From: Bin5 sp965204705
Lineage (GTDB): Bacteria; Chloroflexota; Anaerolineae; Caldilineales; Caldilineaceae
Direction of reading: 5' to 3'
NCBI GenBank assembly: GCA_965204705.1
Contig: OZ242006.1
Location: forward strand, 1,798,001-1,862,000
Length of the DNA stretch: 64,000 nucleotides
Shown: piece by piece, positions 54,728-63,750 of the stretch
How positions within the stretch are numbered: the stretch's first letter is position 1
Layout of the letters: each line of letters opens with the position of its first letter
Translations under genes and position numbers: made by a program
The notes under the pieces: model-generated
What the model saw: the letters and a program-made list of their open reading frames with translations, nothing else
Databases searched by the model: none
Told to the model about the DNA's origin: nothing

Positions 54728-54746
54728 AATTCAAGCGGCTTGTGAT

Positions 54747-54769
54747 CGGGAAGGCTCCTTGTCCCGTTT
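54747..54769. terminator. Possible terminator between nth and rpsT
   Basis: Imperfect hairpin CGGGAAGG/CCTTGTCCCG with a small bulge, followed by TTTA on the plus strand. It lies 20 bp after the nth stop, in the 87-bp gap between convergent genes. Confidence 0.35.
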
Positions 54770-54814
54770 AGTTTGAACCCCGGGACGAATCTTCAGCTGG
54801 CACTGTCCGGGCAC

Positions 54815-55081
54815 TTATTCTGCCAGAGACTTATTTAGCTGACGCGTCAGCCTGCTCTTGCGCCGTGCCGCATTGTTTCCATGGATGGCGCCCTTTTGGG
54901 CAGCCTTGTCCAATGCCACAAATGCTGAGCGCACTGCCTCAAGCGCTTCGGCATCCGATTCCTCTATTGACTCGCGCGCCCTCTTTACAGCAGTTCGGGC
55001 GGAACTGCGATATCCTCGATTGCGGTCGCGGCGACGCAAATCTTGGCGTGCCCGCTTGGCTGCTGATCTGATATTCGGCAT
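54815..55081 (-). CDS. rpsT: 30S ribosomal protein S20
   Basis: 88 residues from the ATG at 55081 (GGAG upstream), giving the family's standard opening MPNIRSAAKRARQ. It is very basic, with RRRDRNRGYRSSARTAVKRAR near the start and RKSRLTRQLNKSLAE at the end. It binds 16S rRNA in the small subunit. Monocistronic. Its upstream region is the repeat-rich gap 55.1-56.4 kb; no clear promoter was found within 150 bp. Confidence 0.95.
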   Translation of the reverse strand: MPNIRSAAKRARQDLRRRDRNRGYRSSARTAVKRARESIEESDAEALEAVRSAFVALDKAAQKGAIHGNNAARRKSRLTRQLNKSLAE

Positions 55082-55183
55082 CTGTTTCTCCACCGCGGCC
55101 CCAATTGCCGCTCCGTTTGAGACTTCTGAAACGAACCACAGTTGGCATCATTGTAACAAGGGGAGGGGTCTAAGTCAATCTGG

Positions 55184-55210
55184 ACCAGTGCTGGGGTGCA
55201 TCCCAGATTA
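55184..55210 (-). repeat. Dispersed intergenic repeat, copy 1
   Basis: Minus-strand sequence with core CTGGGATGCACCCCAG followed by CACTGGT. The same core occurs at 55733 and 56288 on the other strand (one mismatch group in copy 2), all within the 1375-bp gene-free gap 55082-56456. Confidence 0.55.
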
Positions 55211-55354
55211 TCGCGTCGAACCGTAGCGCCCTCCCTCCCGGGCCGCAAAACCGACAACGTCTCAGCCACTACCATCCCGCGACGCCGACTGAAGTGACCC
55301 AAGGTGTTCCTCTCTGCCCTTTTCACAACCATCCCAAATCAACTGCCGCAGTAA

Positions 55355-55396
55355 CTGACCACTGACCACTGATGACTGACCACTGACCACTGACCA
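55355..55396. repeat. Six tandem 7-bp units (CTGACCA)
   Basis: CTGACCA is repeated six times with exact 7-bp period; the third unit reads CTGATGA. It is a simple-sequence array, not CRISPR-like (no spacers). Confidence 0.85.
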
Positions 55397-55412
55397 CTGC
55401 AGTTGTGCGGTC

Positions 55413-55453
55413 GGGCCTTCGGCCCTCCCTTGTGCGGGGGGATTCCCCCCGCA
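55413..55453. repeat. Pair of strong hairpins
   Basis: GGGCC-TTC-GGCCC at 55413-55425 and TGCGGGGGG-ATT-CCCCCCGCA at 55433-55453. Neither has a T-tract. They adjoin the CTGACCA array and lie upstream of rpsT, and may be part of an intergenic repeat element. Confidence 0.6.
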
Positions 55454-55732
55454 ACGCCCCCCTTCAACAACATCCCTCACCGGCCGGTGCGCCTTCTTCG
55501 CAGCGGTGCGCCTGTCCGGCAGTGTGCAAGACGCCAACCGGCTACGTTTCGGAGAAAGACGGAATGGCGCCAGCTGTGAAGCGTTGGTCAGGCATGACGC
55601 CCTAAAGGGAGGGCAGATGGCATGAAAGTCCTGCCACAACAGTCCCGTCTATTCCCCGTTCTGGGTACCTCGCACGGGTGAAGTTACGAAAGACAAACAA
55701 CCGACCATGCCTGATTCAGACATCAGCTGTCC

Positions 55733-55760
55733 AATAAACTGGGATGCACTCTCGCGCCGG
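55733..55760 (+). repeat. Dispersed intergenic repeat, copy 2
   Basis: Shares ACTGGGATGCAC with copies 1 and 3, then diverges (TCTCGCGCCGG). Confidence 0.4.
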
Positions 55761-55785
55761 CCGGGCGAAAATTACCTCAAATTCG

Positions 55786-55794
55786 TGATATAAT
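55786..55794 (+). promoter_or_regulatory. Orphan extended -10 promoter
   Basis: TGATATAAT is a consensus extended -10 element (TG, one base, TATAAT). No good -35 is needed or seen. No convincing gene follows: a 15-codon frame starting at the ATG of AGGAAAGGATG near 55885 is the only SD-linked one. The product may be a small RNA. Confidence 0.4.
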
Positions 55795-56041
55795 GGCTGT
55801 AACGGAATGGGCTGTCATTTGTGGGCCGGACAGTGGGTCAGAAACGGAAATACTGGGACCGGACCATCAAACCTGGCAGGAAAGGATGTCAGCGCTGCGG
55901 AAACAGATACCTTCATTTCAGACAATATCATGAGGCACAGTAGGTTCGCCGCATGTCTGCGAACTGCGCTTAGTCCATCAAAGTCGACCACGAAACGCTC
56001 GCGAATTTAGACCGATAATCCCGGGAGAATTTTTTTTACCC

Positions 56042-56101
56042 CGCGACATAGGTAGACTTGGCGCGACATATGTAGACATGACGCGACATTTGTAGACACT
56101 T
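56042..56101. repeat. Three tandem 20-bp repeats
   Basis: Units at 56042, 56062 and 56082 with exact 20-bp period, each CGCGACATxxGTAGACxxxx. The array follows a run of eight T. Multiple short repeats of this kind are known at the ends of IS21-like and Tn7-like elements, or as regulator arrays. No transposase is present nearby. Confidence 0.75.
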
Positions 56102-56287
56102 CGCGGGTACAGTGAAATGGCGCCGTCGAATCCACCTGCAAACATATCGTCCGGCAGCGCCACAAGCAATCTGGTATGCGCTGTTCCCGTTTAGGCACTC
56201 AGGCCATGCTTGCTCTGCGCTCAACTCAACTCAGCCGGCCCAACCTTAAACAGCTTGCTATCCTCGGCCTCACCTGACCTGACAAAC

Positions 56288-56313
56288 AATTTGGGATGCA
56301 CCCCCGCTCTGGT
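56288..56313 (+). repeat. Dispersed intergenic repeat, copy 3
   Basis: TTTGGGATGCACCCCCGC followed by TCTGGT; closest to copy 1 but on the opposite strand. Both, read as codons, would give NLGCTPALV, which shows the extent of the match. Confidence 0.55.
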
Positions 56314-56456
56314 GCGTCATCTCTTCATAGGAATAACGGAAGAGATAGCCATTTACGACCTTCGATTTACTCCCGAAATGTGGCGTATTTACCGTAATTG
56401 CGATACAGTATGCGCGACACAATTCTGAATCAAAGCCCCACCCTACGAGGACTCCA

Positions 56457-57620
56457 ATGAAGATTTCCAAAGTAACGCCAATGGTGCTGGGCACCGAATG
56501 GCGTAACCTGACCATAGTCAAAGTAGAAACCGATGAAGGCTTGGTCGGTGTCGGCGAATGCAGAGCGCTCAATCGCACCGATGGCGTTCTCGGCTACCTG
56601 AGCGAAGCCGCGCCGCGCTACATTCTCGGCGAAGACCCCTTTAACGTCGAGGCCCTCGTAGCCCGCATGTTTCGCGAGGATTTCGGTCGCGCCGGCGAGA
56701 TTACCCAGACCGTTACCGCACTTCTCGAAGTTGCTTGCTGGGATATCATCGGAAAGGCCCTCGACCAGCCCGTTTACAAGCTGCTGGGCGGTGCCGTAAG
56801 ACATCAGATCAAGGGCTACGCCAACGGTTGGTATACAGGGGAACGCACGCCTGATGAATTCCACGCAGCGGCAAAAAAAGTGCTCGAAAAAGGCTATAAG
56901 GCGCTGAAATTTGATCCGTTCGGCGCGGGCTTCTACGAAATGGAACGGGCCGAAAAGAACTATGTGATCGGTCTCGTGGAAGCGGTGCGGGATGCAGTCG
57001 GCCCCGATGTGGAGATTCTCATCGAGATGCACGGCCGTTTCAACCCAGTGACCGCGGTGGAATTCGCCCGCGAGTTGGCCCAGTTCAAGCCTTCATGGCT
57101 GGAGGAGCCTGTCCCCCCCGAAAACATCGCCGCCCAGAAGAAGGCTGCAGATGCCATCGCGCCCCTCGGCATTCCCGTCGCGACCGGCGAGCGCCTGCAT
57201 ACGATGTACGAGTATCGCGAACTGTTCGAACTGCAGGCCTGCGACATCATCCAGCCCGATATCACCCATTTCGGCGGCATCCTCAATACTAAGAAGCTCG
57301 CCGCTTGGGCCGAAGCCTATTACATGCTCATCGCGCCCCACAACGTGGGCGGCCCCATATCGACTGCGGCCGCGCTGCACCTGGCAGCCTGCACACCCAA
57401 CTTCAAGATTCAGGAGCACTTCAATGACTTCGCCGAAGCCTACGTGAAAAAAGCTGCCCCGGGCAACCCTGAGATCGAAGACGGCTATTTTGCGCTTCCA
57501 TCCGGACCCGGCCTCGGCGTCACCCTCGACGAGGACGTAGTCGCCGCCAATCCCCGGCGCAGGGTCCACTTTAATCTCTTCGCAGAGGACTGGCATCGTC
57601 GCTCAGCCGAAGTGGACTGA
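56457..57620 (+). CDS. Enolase-superfamily dehydratase (galactonate/gluconate dehydratase-like)
   Basis: 387 residues with GAGGA upstream. Capping domain VKVETDEGLVGVGECR; barrel with Lys in ALKFDPFG; likely metal ligands in LIEMHGRF, LEEPVPPEN and ATGERLHT; Asp-His pair from QPDITHFGG and APHNVGGP. This matches DgoD-like dehydratases in general form. It would produce a 2-keto-3-deoxy-aldonate. A semialdehyde dehydrogenase follows after 90 bp in the same direction, suggesting a dehydratase-to-ketoglutarate pathway. Confidence 0.85.
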   Translation: MKISKVTPMVLGTEWRNLTIVKVETDEGLVGVGECRALNRTDGVLGYLSEAAPRYILGEDPFNVEALVARMFREDFGRAGEITQTVTALLEVACWDIIGKALDQPVYKLLGGAVRHQIKGYANGWYTGERTPDEFHAAAKKVLEKGYKALKFDPFGAGFYEMERAEKNYVIGLVEAVRDAVGPDVEILIEMHGRFNPVTAVEFARELAQFKPSWLEEPVPPENIAAQKKAADAIAPLGIPVATGERLHTMYEYRELFELQACDIIQPDITHFGGILNTKKLAAWAEAYYMLIAPHNVGGPISTAAALHLAACTPNFKIQEHFNDFAEAYVKKAAPGNPEIEDGYFALPSGPGLGVTLDEDVVAANPRRRVHFNLFAEDWHRRSAEVD

Positions 57621-57710
57621 ACCCAAGCGCAGCGCCTCGATGAGAGGGCGGTATACGCCTTCATCCGAACTTCTGATAACCGACCAACCCGACAGGAGCT
57701 TCCACTTCCA

Positions 57711-59300
57711 ATGTCCTTGCATCCGCTACTGATAAACGGAGAATTTCGCGCTGCCGCCAATCCAACCGGCAGCTACCAGTCCACCAATCCCATGACCGGC
57801 GAAAAGCTGCCATGGTCTTTCCCTTACTCTGAATGGGATGACATCGAGGCCGTGCTGCAGGCGGCAGCCGACGCTGTGGCCGAGCTTCGTCAGGCGCCGC
57901 GCCAACTCCTGGCTGACTTTCTGGACACATACGCCGACCACATCGAAAAACGGGCCGACGCGCTCGTAGAATCGGCCCACCTTGAGACGGGGCTACCCGC
58001 GCCAACCCGCCTGAAAGCCATCGAGCTTCCCCGCACGACTGACCAGCTGCGCCAGGCCGCGGCAGCCGTACGTGCCCTTTCGTGGACCCAGGCCACTATA
58101 GACACCGCCGCCAACATTCGCTCCTTCTACGGCCCCCTGCCCGGTGCCGTCGTCGTGTTCGGGCCGAACAACTTCCCCTTCGCCTTCAACGGCGCCGCCG
58201 GAGGAGATTTCGCCGCGGCCATCGCCGCCGGCAGCCCGGTCATCGCCAAGGCGCACTCCAGCCACTCACGCACAAGCCAGCTGCTGGCTGAAGCCGCTCT
58301 CGAGGCTATCCGCGATACGGGCGCGCCTAAGGGCTTGGTACAGCTTATCTATCGCTTCAAGCCCGAATACGGCTACGATCTGGTCGCCGATTCCCGAGTC
58401 GCCGCCGTTGGATTTACCGGGAGCCGCGACGGTGGCATGCGACTGAAGGAGGTCGCCGACAGCCACGGCAAACCAATCTACCTGGAGATGTCCAGCATCA
58501 ACCCAATTCTTCTGTTGCCCGGCGCTCTGTCAGAACGTTCGCAGGAAATCGCAGAGGAGTTCTTTACCTCCTGCACAATGGGGACGGGCCAGTTTTGCAC
58601 AAATCCTGGCCTCGTGATGACTATCGCAGGAGAGGAGTCGGAGGCGTTTGTAGAAAAGTCGGTAGCTCTCTTCGAAGAAGGTGCAGCCGGCGTCCTTCTT
58701 AACCGCGGCGTCTCCGAAGGCATGGACGAATCAATCCAGATCCTGACCGGCAGCGGGGCCACAGTGGTAGCAGGCGGAGCAGCAGCAGACAAGCCCGGCT
58801 TCTACTACCAGAACACGCTGCTTACAGTTTCGGGTGACCAGTTCCTTTCCAACCCGGAAGCAATGCAGACAGAAGCCTTCGGTCCATCCTCCCTGGTCAT
58901 ATTGGCGAAAGACGCCGACCAGATGGAGCAGATCATCGGCTGCTTCGAAGGCAATCTCACCGGCTGCCTCTACACCGACAACACCGGCTCGGATGATGGA
59001 TTGTACGACCGCCTCGCCCCCCTCCTGCGCGCCAAGGTAGGCCGCCTTTTGAACGACAAAATGCCTACCGGCGTTGCCGTCACCGCGGCAATGAACCACG
59101 GTGGCCCTTTCCCAGCCACCGGACATCCTGGGTTCACCTCCGTCGGCATCCCGGCCAGCATCTGCCGTTTCGCCGCACTATACAGCTACGGCAATGTGCG
59201 TCAGCACCGTCTGCCGCCCGAACTGCAGGACAAGAACCCGACCGGAGAAATGTGGCGGCTGGTCGATGATCTTTGGACGCAGGCTAATATCAACAACTGA
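57711..59300 (+). CDS. Aldehyde dehydrogenase, alpha-ketoglutaric semialdehyde dehydrogenase-like
   Basis: 529 residues, the length of the 2,5-dioxovalerate dehydrogenase subgroup. Cofactor segment FGPNNFPFAF and GSPVIAKAH; the general-base Glu in YLEMSSINP; nucleophile Cys in GTGQFCTNPG. The enzyme would oxidise 2-oxoglutarate semialdehyde, made from pentonates or glucarate/galactarate, to 2-oxoglutarate. It lies directly after the DgoD-like dehydratase, which fits a non-phosphorylating sugar-acid route. AGGAG precedes the start. Convergent with uxaC. Confidence 0.85.
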   Translation: MSLHPLLINGEFRAAANPTGSYQSTNPMTGEKLPWSFPYSEWDDIEAVLQAAADAVAELRQAPRQLLADFLDTYADHIEKRADALVESAHLETGLPAPTRLKAIELPRTTDQLRQAAAAVRALSWTQATIDTAANIRSFYGPLPGAVVVFGPNNFPFAFNGAAGGDFAAAIAAGSPVIAKAHSSHSRTSQLLAEAALEAIRDTGAPKGLVQLIYRFKPEYGYDLVADSRVAAVGFTGSRDGGMRLKEVADSHGKPIYLEMSSINPILLLPGALSERSQEIAEEFFTSCTMGTGQFCTNPGLVMTIAGEESEAFVEKSVALFEEGAAGVLLNRGVSEGMDESIQILTGSGATVVAGGAAADKPGFYYQNTLLTVSGDQFLSNPEAMQTEAFGPSSLVILAKDADQMEQIIGCFEGNLTGCLYTDNTGSDDGLYDRLAPLLRAKVGRLLNDKMPTGVAVTAAMNHGGPFPATGHPGFTSVGIPASICRFAALYSYGNVRQHRLPPELQDKNPTGEMWRLVDDLWTQANINN

Positions 59301-59365
59301 CGTCACCGGGAGGCGTAACCAGCAGGTACTGAGATATCCGCAGCGCAACCGGCTTCGGGCAGCCA

Positions 59366-60808
59366 CTACAGCCCATAGGCCTTCTTCGCAAGTCCATACG
59401 CCAGCGCGTGCGCCATGGCGAAGGCATCCTCGTCGTCGATCTGGCCCTCGACGAGCAGACCGGCAAGCCAGTCGCATGCAATACGCCGCCAGAGTTCATG
59501 CCGCGTAGGGATAGATGCGAAAGCCCGCGTGTCGTCATTGAAGCCGACCGTGTTGTAAATGCCCGCCGTCTCCATCACCTGCGCGAAGAAATTGCGCATT
59601 CCGTTGATGCTGTCGTAAAACCACCACGGAGGGCCAATACGCAGGATTGGGTAGTGGCCCGCCAGCGGGGCAAGCTCTCTCGCGCTGGTCGATTCGTCCA
59701 GCGTAAACAGGATCAGGCGCAGCGAAGGATGCGAACCGAAGCGGTCAAGGAGCGGTTTCAGGTTGCGAGTAAAGTCAAGCGCGTGAGGGATGTCTGCGCC
59801 CTTGTCCGCGCCGAAGCGCTGGAACACCGCGGAGTTGTGATTGCGGATCGAGCCAGGATGAAGCTGCATGACAAGCCCGTCCTCGCTGCTCATCCGGGCC
59901 ATCTCCACCAGCATGTGCGCGGTGAAACGTCGCGCGTCGTCGGCCATCGCGCCCCCAGCCAGGCCCAGCTGGAAGATTGCGTCCGCTTCGCCGGGCGATA
60001 GGACCTCGGTAAACGGAGTCTCCGCCGCATGATCTGTCGCGGTCGCACCCATCTCTCTGAAAAAGTCACGCCGGGCTTCAAGCGCCGAAATGTAGGATGC
60101 GTAATCACCGATATCGATTCCGGACACATCGCTCAACAGGTCGATCTGCCCCTTCCATTCCGGCTGATCGATCCCATTCACAACCTTGTCGGGCCGGAAT
60201 GTAGGATAGATGCGCCCATCCCAGTCCGACTCCCGGATCGTCTTGTGATGCTCAAGCGTATCAGTGGCGGCGTCGGTTGTTGTCAGCACCTCCACCTGGA
60301 AATGATCATACAGCTCCCGAGGCGTGAAATCGGGCGCCGCCAACCGTTCTGATATCCTGTCATATATCGCCTGGGCGTTCGTAGGAGTCAGTTTTTCGGT
60401 CACGCCAAAGAGATCGTGCAACTCATCCCGCAGCCACAGCCCCGTGGGCGTGCCTTGAAACAGATGATAGTTTTCGGCGAATGTCTGCCAGATCTTGCGG
60501 TGGTCCGATTCAACTGCGCCGGCATCCTTACCTTCATTCATCGGCACGCCCTGCGCTTCAAGGGGAACGCCCTGCGAGTAAAGCATCCGAAAAACATAGT
60601 GGTCCGGAATCAGAAAGAACTCCGCCGGCGATTCGAAGTGGTACGAAGCGTCGGCAAAGAGCAACGGGTCCACGTGGCCGTGCGGGCAAATAAGAGGAAG
60701 GTCCGCCACGCTATCAAATAGGCTACGTGCTACAGATTTTTGCGCGCTGCTGCCGCTGAAGAATCGATCGGCCCGATCAGGCATATGGTTGCGTAAAGAC
60801 AAACTCAC
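59366..60808 (-). CDS. uxaC: Uronate (glucuronate/galacturonate) isomerase
   Basis: 480 residues from GTG at 60808, chosen because AAAGGA lies 8 bp upstream; an ATG at 60784 is the alternative. The amidohydrolase-like metal site is ICPHGHVDP near residue 40. LIPDHYVFRMLYSQG and the C-terminal half with FTLDESTSARELAPLAGHYP are typical of the family. It converts D-glucuronate to D-fructuronate or galacturonate to tagaturonate. The divergent neighbour at 60991 is a fructuronate-reductase-like SDR, the next step of the pathway. Confidence 0.88.
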   Translation of the reverse strand: MSLSLRNHMPDRADRFFSGSSAQKSVARSLFDSVADLPLICPHGHVDPLLFADASYHFESPAEFFLIPDHYVFRMLYSQGVPLEAQGVPMNEGKDAGAVESDHRKIWQTFAENYHLFQGTPTGLWLRDELHDLFGVTEKLTPTNAQAIYDRISERLAAPDFTPRELYDHFQVEVLTTTDAATDTLEHHKTIRESDWDGRIYPTFRPDKVVNGIDQPEWKGQIDLLSDVSGIDIGDYASYISALEARRDFFREMGATATDHAAETPFTEVLSPGEADAIFQLGLAGGAMADDARRFTAHMLVEMARMSSEDGLVMQLHPGSIRNHNSAVFQRFGADKGADIPHALDFTRNLKPLLDRFGSHPSLRLILFTLDESTSARELAPLAGHYPILRIGPPWWFYDSINGMRNFFAQVMETAGIYNTVGFNDDTRAFASIPTRHELWRRIACDWLAGLLVEGQIDDEDAFAMAHALAYGLAKKAYGL

Positions 60809-60990
60809 AGAAGATTCCTTTCGTTTGCACGGAGTTGGCAGTAGGTTCAATGGGAGGTTAGGCTGAATGATGACTGCCTGCCTGACTCTCACATGCCGTT
60901 GATTATAGCTGAAAAACCGCTAAGGGCGAGGTAGGAGCCCAGTAGAGTAAGAACTCCTCCTCCCTCGTTTCTCACAGCAAGGAGTTGGCC

Positions 60991-61836
60991 ATGTGCGTAA
61001 ACAAACAGTTCTCATTGGAGGAGAAAGTTGCCGTTGTCACCGGCGGCACCGGTGTTTTGGGAGGGGCGATGGCCCATGGTTTGGCCGCGGCCGGAGCACG
61101 CGTAGCCATCCTTGGACGGCGGAAGGAAAAAGCCCGCGAGGTGGCCGAAGAAATCGTGGCGGCCGGCAATGAGGCGATTCCCCTGCCTGCGGACGTCCTG
61201 GATGAAGAAAGTCTTCAAACGGCGCGGCAAACGCTGCTCGACAAGTGGGGAAGAGTCGATATCCTCATCAATTCCGCCGGAGGCAACCGTCCCGACGCAA
61301 CTGTCTTCGGTGACCTTACCTTCTTCAATGTGCCGCGCAGCGCTCTCGAAGGCGTCGTCGGTCTCAACTTTACCGGCACGGTCCTGCCTATACAGATCTT
61401 CGGCGAGCCGATGGCGGAGAAGGGCAAAGGCTCGATTATCAACATCTCATCGATGGCCGCGCAGAAGGTCCTCACACGTGTGATGGGCTATTCCGCCGCC
61501 AAGGCGGCCGTCGACAACCTGACCAAATGGCTGGCCGTGGACCTGGCCGAAAAGCACGGATCCGGGCTTCGGGTGAACGCGATTGCGCCCGGCTTCTTCA
61601 TCGGCGAGCAGAACCGGGCGCTCTTGATCAAAGAGGACGCCCATGTCGGGTCACATGATGTCCCTGTTCTGACAGAAAGGGGTCAGCAGATCGTTGATCA
61701 TACCCCGATGGGGCGGTTCGGAGAACCGGACGAACTGATTGGTGCCGCGATTTGGCTCGCCAGCGACGCGTCCCGCTTCGTGACTGGCATCGTCGTCCCA
61801 GTCGACGGCGGTTTCTCTGCCTCAAGTGGCATCTGA
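60991..61836 (+). CDS. SDR oxidoreductase, D-mannonate oxidoreductase/fructuronate reductase-like
   Basis: 281 residues from the ATG at 60991 (AAGGAG upstream; an in-frame TTG at 60985 is not needed). Nucleotide loop TGGTGVLGGAM, NSAGGN, Ser of ISSMAA, YSAAK tetrad, and the distinctive NAIAPGFFIGEQNRALL found in SDR-type mannonate oxidoreductases. It would reduce fructuronate to mannonate. Divergent from uxaC with a shared 182-bp control region. A general sugar SDR is the alternative. Confidence 0.82.
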   Translation: MCVNKQFSLEEKVAVVTGGTGVLGGAMAHGLAAAGARVAILGRRKEKAREVAEEIVAAGNEAIPLPADVLDEESLQTARQTLLDKWGRVDILINSAGGNRPDATVFGDLTFFNVPRSALEGVVGLNFTGTVLPIQIFGEPMAEKGKGSIINISSMAAQKVLTRVMGYSAAKAAVDNLTKWLAVDLAEKHGSGLRVNAIAPGFFIGEQNRALLIKEDAHVGSHDVPVLTERGQQIVDHTPMGRFGEPDELIGAAIWLASDASRFVTGIVVPVDGGFSASSGI

Positions 61837-61917
61837 TGCGCCGCAGCACGTTTCGTAGAGAGAAGTTTGAAACTGCCTGTTACAGCCCACCGTTTTACAC
61901 TTCCGGGGTGAATTTTC

Positions 61918-61946
61918 TTGCCCGGCGCCGTGAAGAAATGTATATT
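61918..61946 (+). promoter_or_regulatory. Promoter of glnS
   Basis: TTGCCC (61918-61923), 17-bp spacer and TATATT (61941-61946), giving a leader of about 90 nt to the ATG at 62041. Confidence 0.5.
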
Positions 61947-62040
61947 GTCTTTCAGTGACAAACGAGTATAGGAAACTGATGTTTGCGGAATTGGAATCTC
62001 CTGATTTCGAGAGACACGTCTGCTAGCCGAGGGTGTACTG

Positions 62041-63750
62041 ATGAGCGATTCTACTTTGACGGCCCAGGACTTCATTCGCGAAGCAATTGCCGACGATCTT
62101 GACAAGGGGCGCTTCAACGGGAGATTTCAGACGCGTTTCCCGCCCGAACCCAATGGATACCTGCACATCGGGCACCCCAAGGCCATCGGCTTGAACTTTG
62201 AGGTGGCGAAGGAGTTCGGTGGCCACTGCAATTTGCGCTTCGACGACACCAACCCTCTCAAAGAGGAACAGGAGTTCGTGGAGGCCCAATTGAAGGACAT
62301 CCGTTGGCTCGGCTACGAGCCGGCAAGTGTCCTCTATGCATCCGACTATTTCGACCAACTCTACGAGTGGGCCCTCCAACTCATCAAGGATGGGCACGCA
62401 TACGTTGACGACCTCAGCCAGGAGGAAATCCGCTCCTACCGCGGCACACTGACCGAACCTGGCAAGAACAGCCCCTTTCGAGATCGACCCGTTGAGGAAA
62501 ACCTGGACCTGTTCCAACGAATGAGGGCAGGCGAGTTTCCCGACGGCGCCAGAGTCCTACGCGCTAAAATCGACATGAGCGCGCCCAACATCAACCTGCG
62601 CGACCCCGTCATGTACCGCATCCGCCATGCAGAGCACCAGCGCACCGGTGATAAATGGTGCATCTACCCCATGTACGATTGGGCCCACGGCCAGTCCGAC
62701 TCAATCGAAGGTGTAACCCATTCGCTCTGTTCGCTTGAGTACCTGAATCACCGTCCGCTGTACGACTGGTACCTGGACGCGCTGGGCGTCTACCATCCAC
62801 GCCAAATTGAATTTGCCAAGCTGGAATTCACTTACACCGTGACGAGCAAGAGGCGCCTCATGCGTCTTGTCGAAGAAGGCCATGTAAACGGCTGGGATGA
62901 CCCCCGTATGCCAACATTGGCCGGCCAGCGGCGGCGAGGCGTGCCGGCCAAGGCGCTGCGCGATCTCTGTCAGCACGTAGGAATCGCACGCACCAACAGC
63001 ACAGTGGAGATCGAGTTGCTGGAGCACTTCATTCGCCAGGAGCTGAACCAGACGGCTGCTCGCGTGATGGGAGTCCTCGACCCCCTTTCGGTCGTGATCA
63101 CAAACTACCCCGAAGGCGAGACCGAATGGCTCGACGCCGTGAACAATCCGGAAGACGAGAGCGCAGGCAGTCGGCCAGTCCCCTTCAGCCGTAACCTGTA
63201 CATTGATCGGGACGATTTCATGGAGGACCCGCCGCGGCGCTTCTATCGAATGGCGCCCGGTCGCGAAGTCCGACTTCGCTGGGGCTATTTCATTCGCTGC
63301 GAGGAGGTCGTCAAGAACGACCAGGGAGAAGTCGTCGCGCTGCATTGCACCTACGATCCGGACACCAAAGGCGGCTACGCCCCCGACGGCCGCAAAGTGC
63401 GCGGAACGATTCACTGGGTGAGTGCCGACCACGCAGTTCCTGCCGAAGTGCGCCTCTACGACCGTCTCTTCAACGTCGAGGATCCCTACGACGTGCCGGA
63501 AGGCCAGGACTACATGGCCAGCCTGTCGCCCGACTCGTTGACGGTGCTGGACAGCGTACAACTGGAGCCGAGCGCAGTCGACCTCGACATCGGACAAACC
63601 GTTCAGTTTGAGCGTAAAGGCTACTTCTGCCTGGATCCTGACAGTGACGACGGCCGGCTCGTCTTCAATCGCACAATTACGCTGCGCGATTCATGGGCGA
63701 GGATGCAGGCTTCGGGCCGCAGAGGGAAAGGCCAGAGAGGTAATTCGTAG
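62041..63750 (+). CDS. glnS: Glutaminyl-tRNA synthetase
   Basis: 569 residues, the usual length of bacterial GlnRS. HIGH motif in FPPEPNGYLHIGHPKAIGLN, RFDDTNP, and the KMSKS equivalent VTSKRRLMRLVEEG. Anticodon-binding beta-barrels occupy the C-terminal third (RLYDRLFNVEDP, SVQLEPSAVDL). It charges tRNA-Gln directly. GAGGGTG precedes the start. It ends in a basic tail RRGKGQRGNS. Confidence 0.95.
   Translation: MSDSTLTAQDFIREAIADDLDKGRFNGRFQTRFPPEPNGYLHIGHPKAIGLNFEVAKEFGGHCNLRFDDTNPLKEEQEFVEAQLKDIRWLGYEPASVLYASDYFDQLYEWALQLIKDGHAYVDDLSQEEIRSYRGTLTEPGKNSPFRDRPVEENLDLFQRMRAGEFPDGARVLRAKIDMSAPNINLRDPVMYRIRHAEHQRTGDKWCIYPMYDWAHGQSDSIEGVTHSLCSLEYLNHRPLYDWYLDALGVYHPRQIEFAKLEFTYTVTSKRRLMRLVEEGHVNGWDDPRMPTLAGQRRRGVPAKALRDLCQHVGIARTNSTVEIELLEHFIRQELNQTAARVMGVLDPLSVVITNYPEGETEWLDAVNNPEDESAGSRPVPFSRNLYIDRDDFMEDPPRRFYRMAPGREVRLRWGYFIRCEEVVKNDQGEVVALHCTYDPDTKGGYAPDGRKVRGTIHWVSADHAVPAEVRLYDRLFNVEDPYDVPEGQDYMASLSPDSLTVLDSVQLEPSAVDLDIGQTVQFERKGYFCLDPDSDDGRLVFNRTITLRDSWARMQASGRRGKGQRGNS

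Noticed and set aside
55355..55396. Possible CRISPR-like array
   Set aside because: The heptamers are contiguous with no spacers, and no cas genes are present.
62701..63597. 298-codon minus-strand open frame
   Set aside because: Antisense of glnS; no recognisable domain and no start signal.
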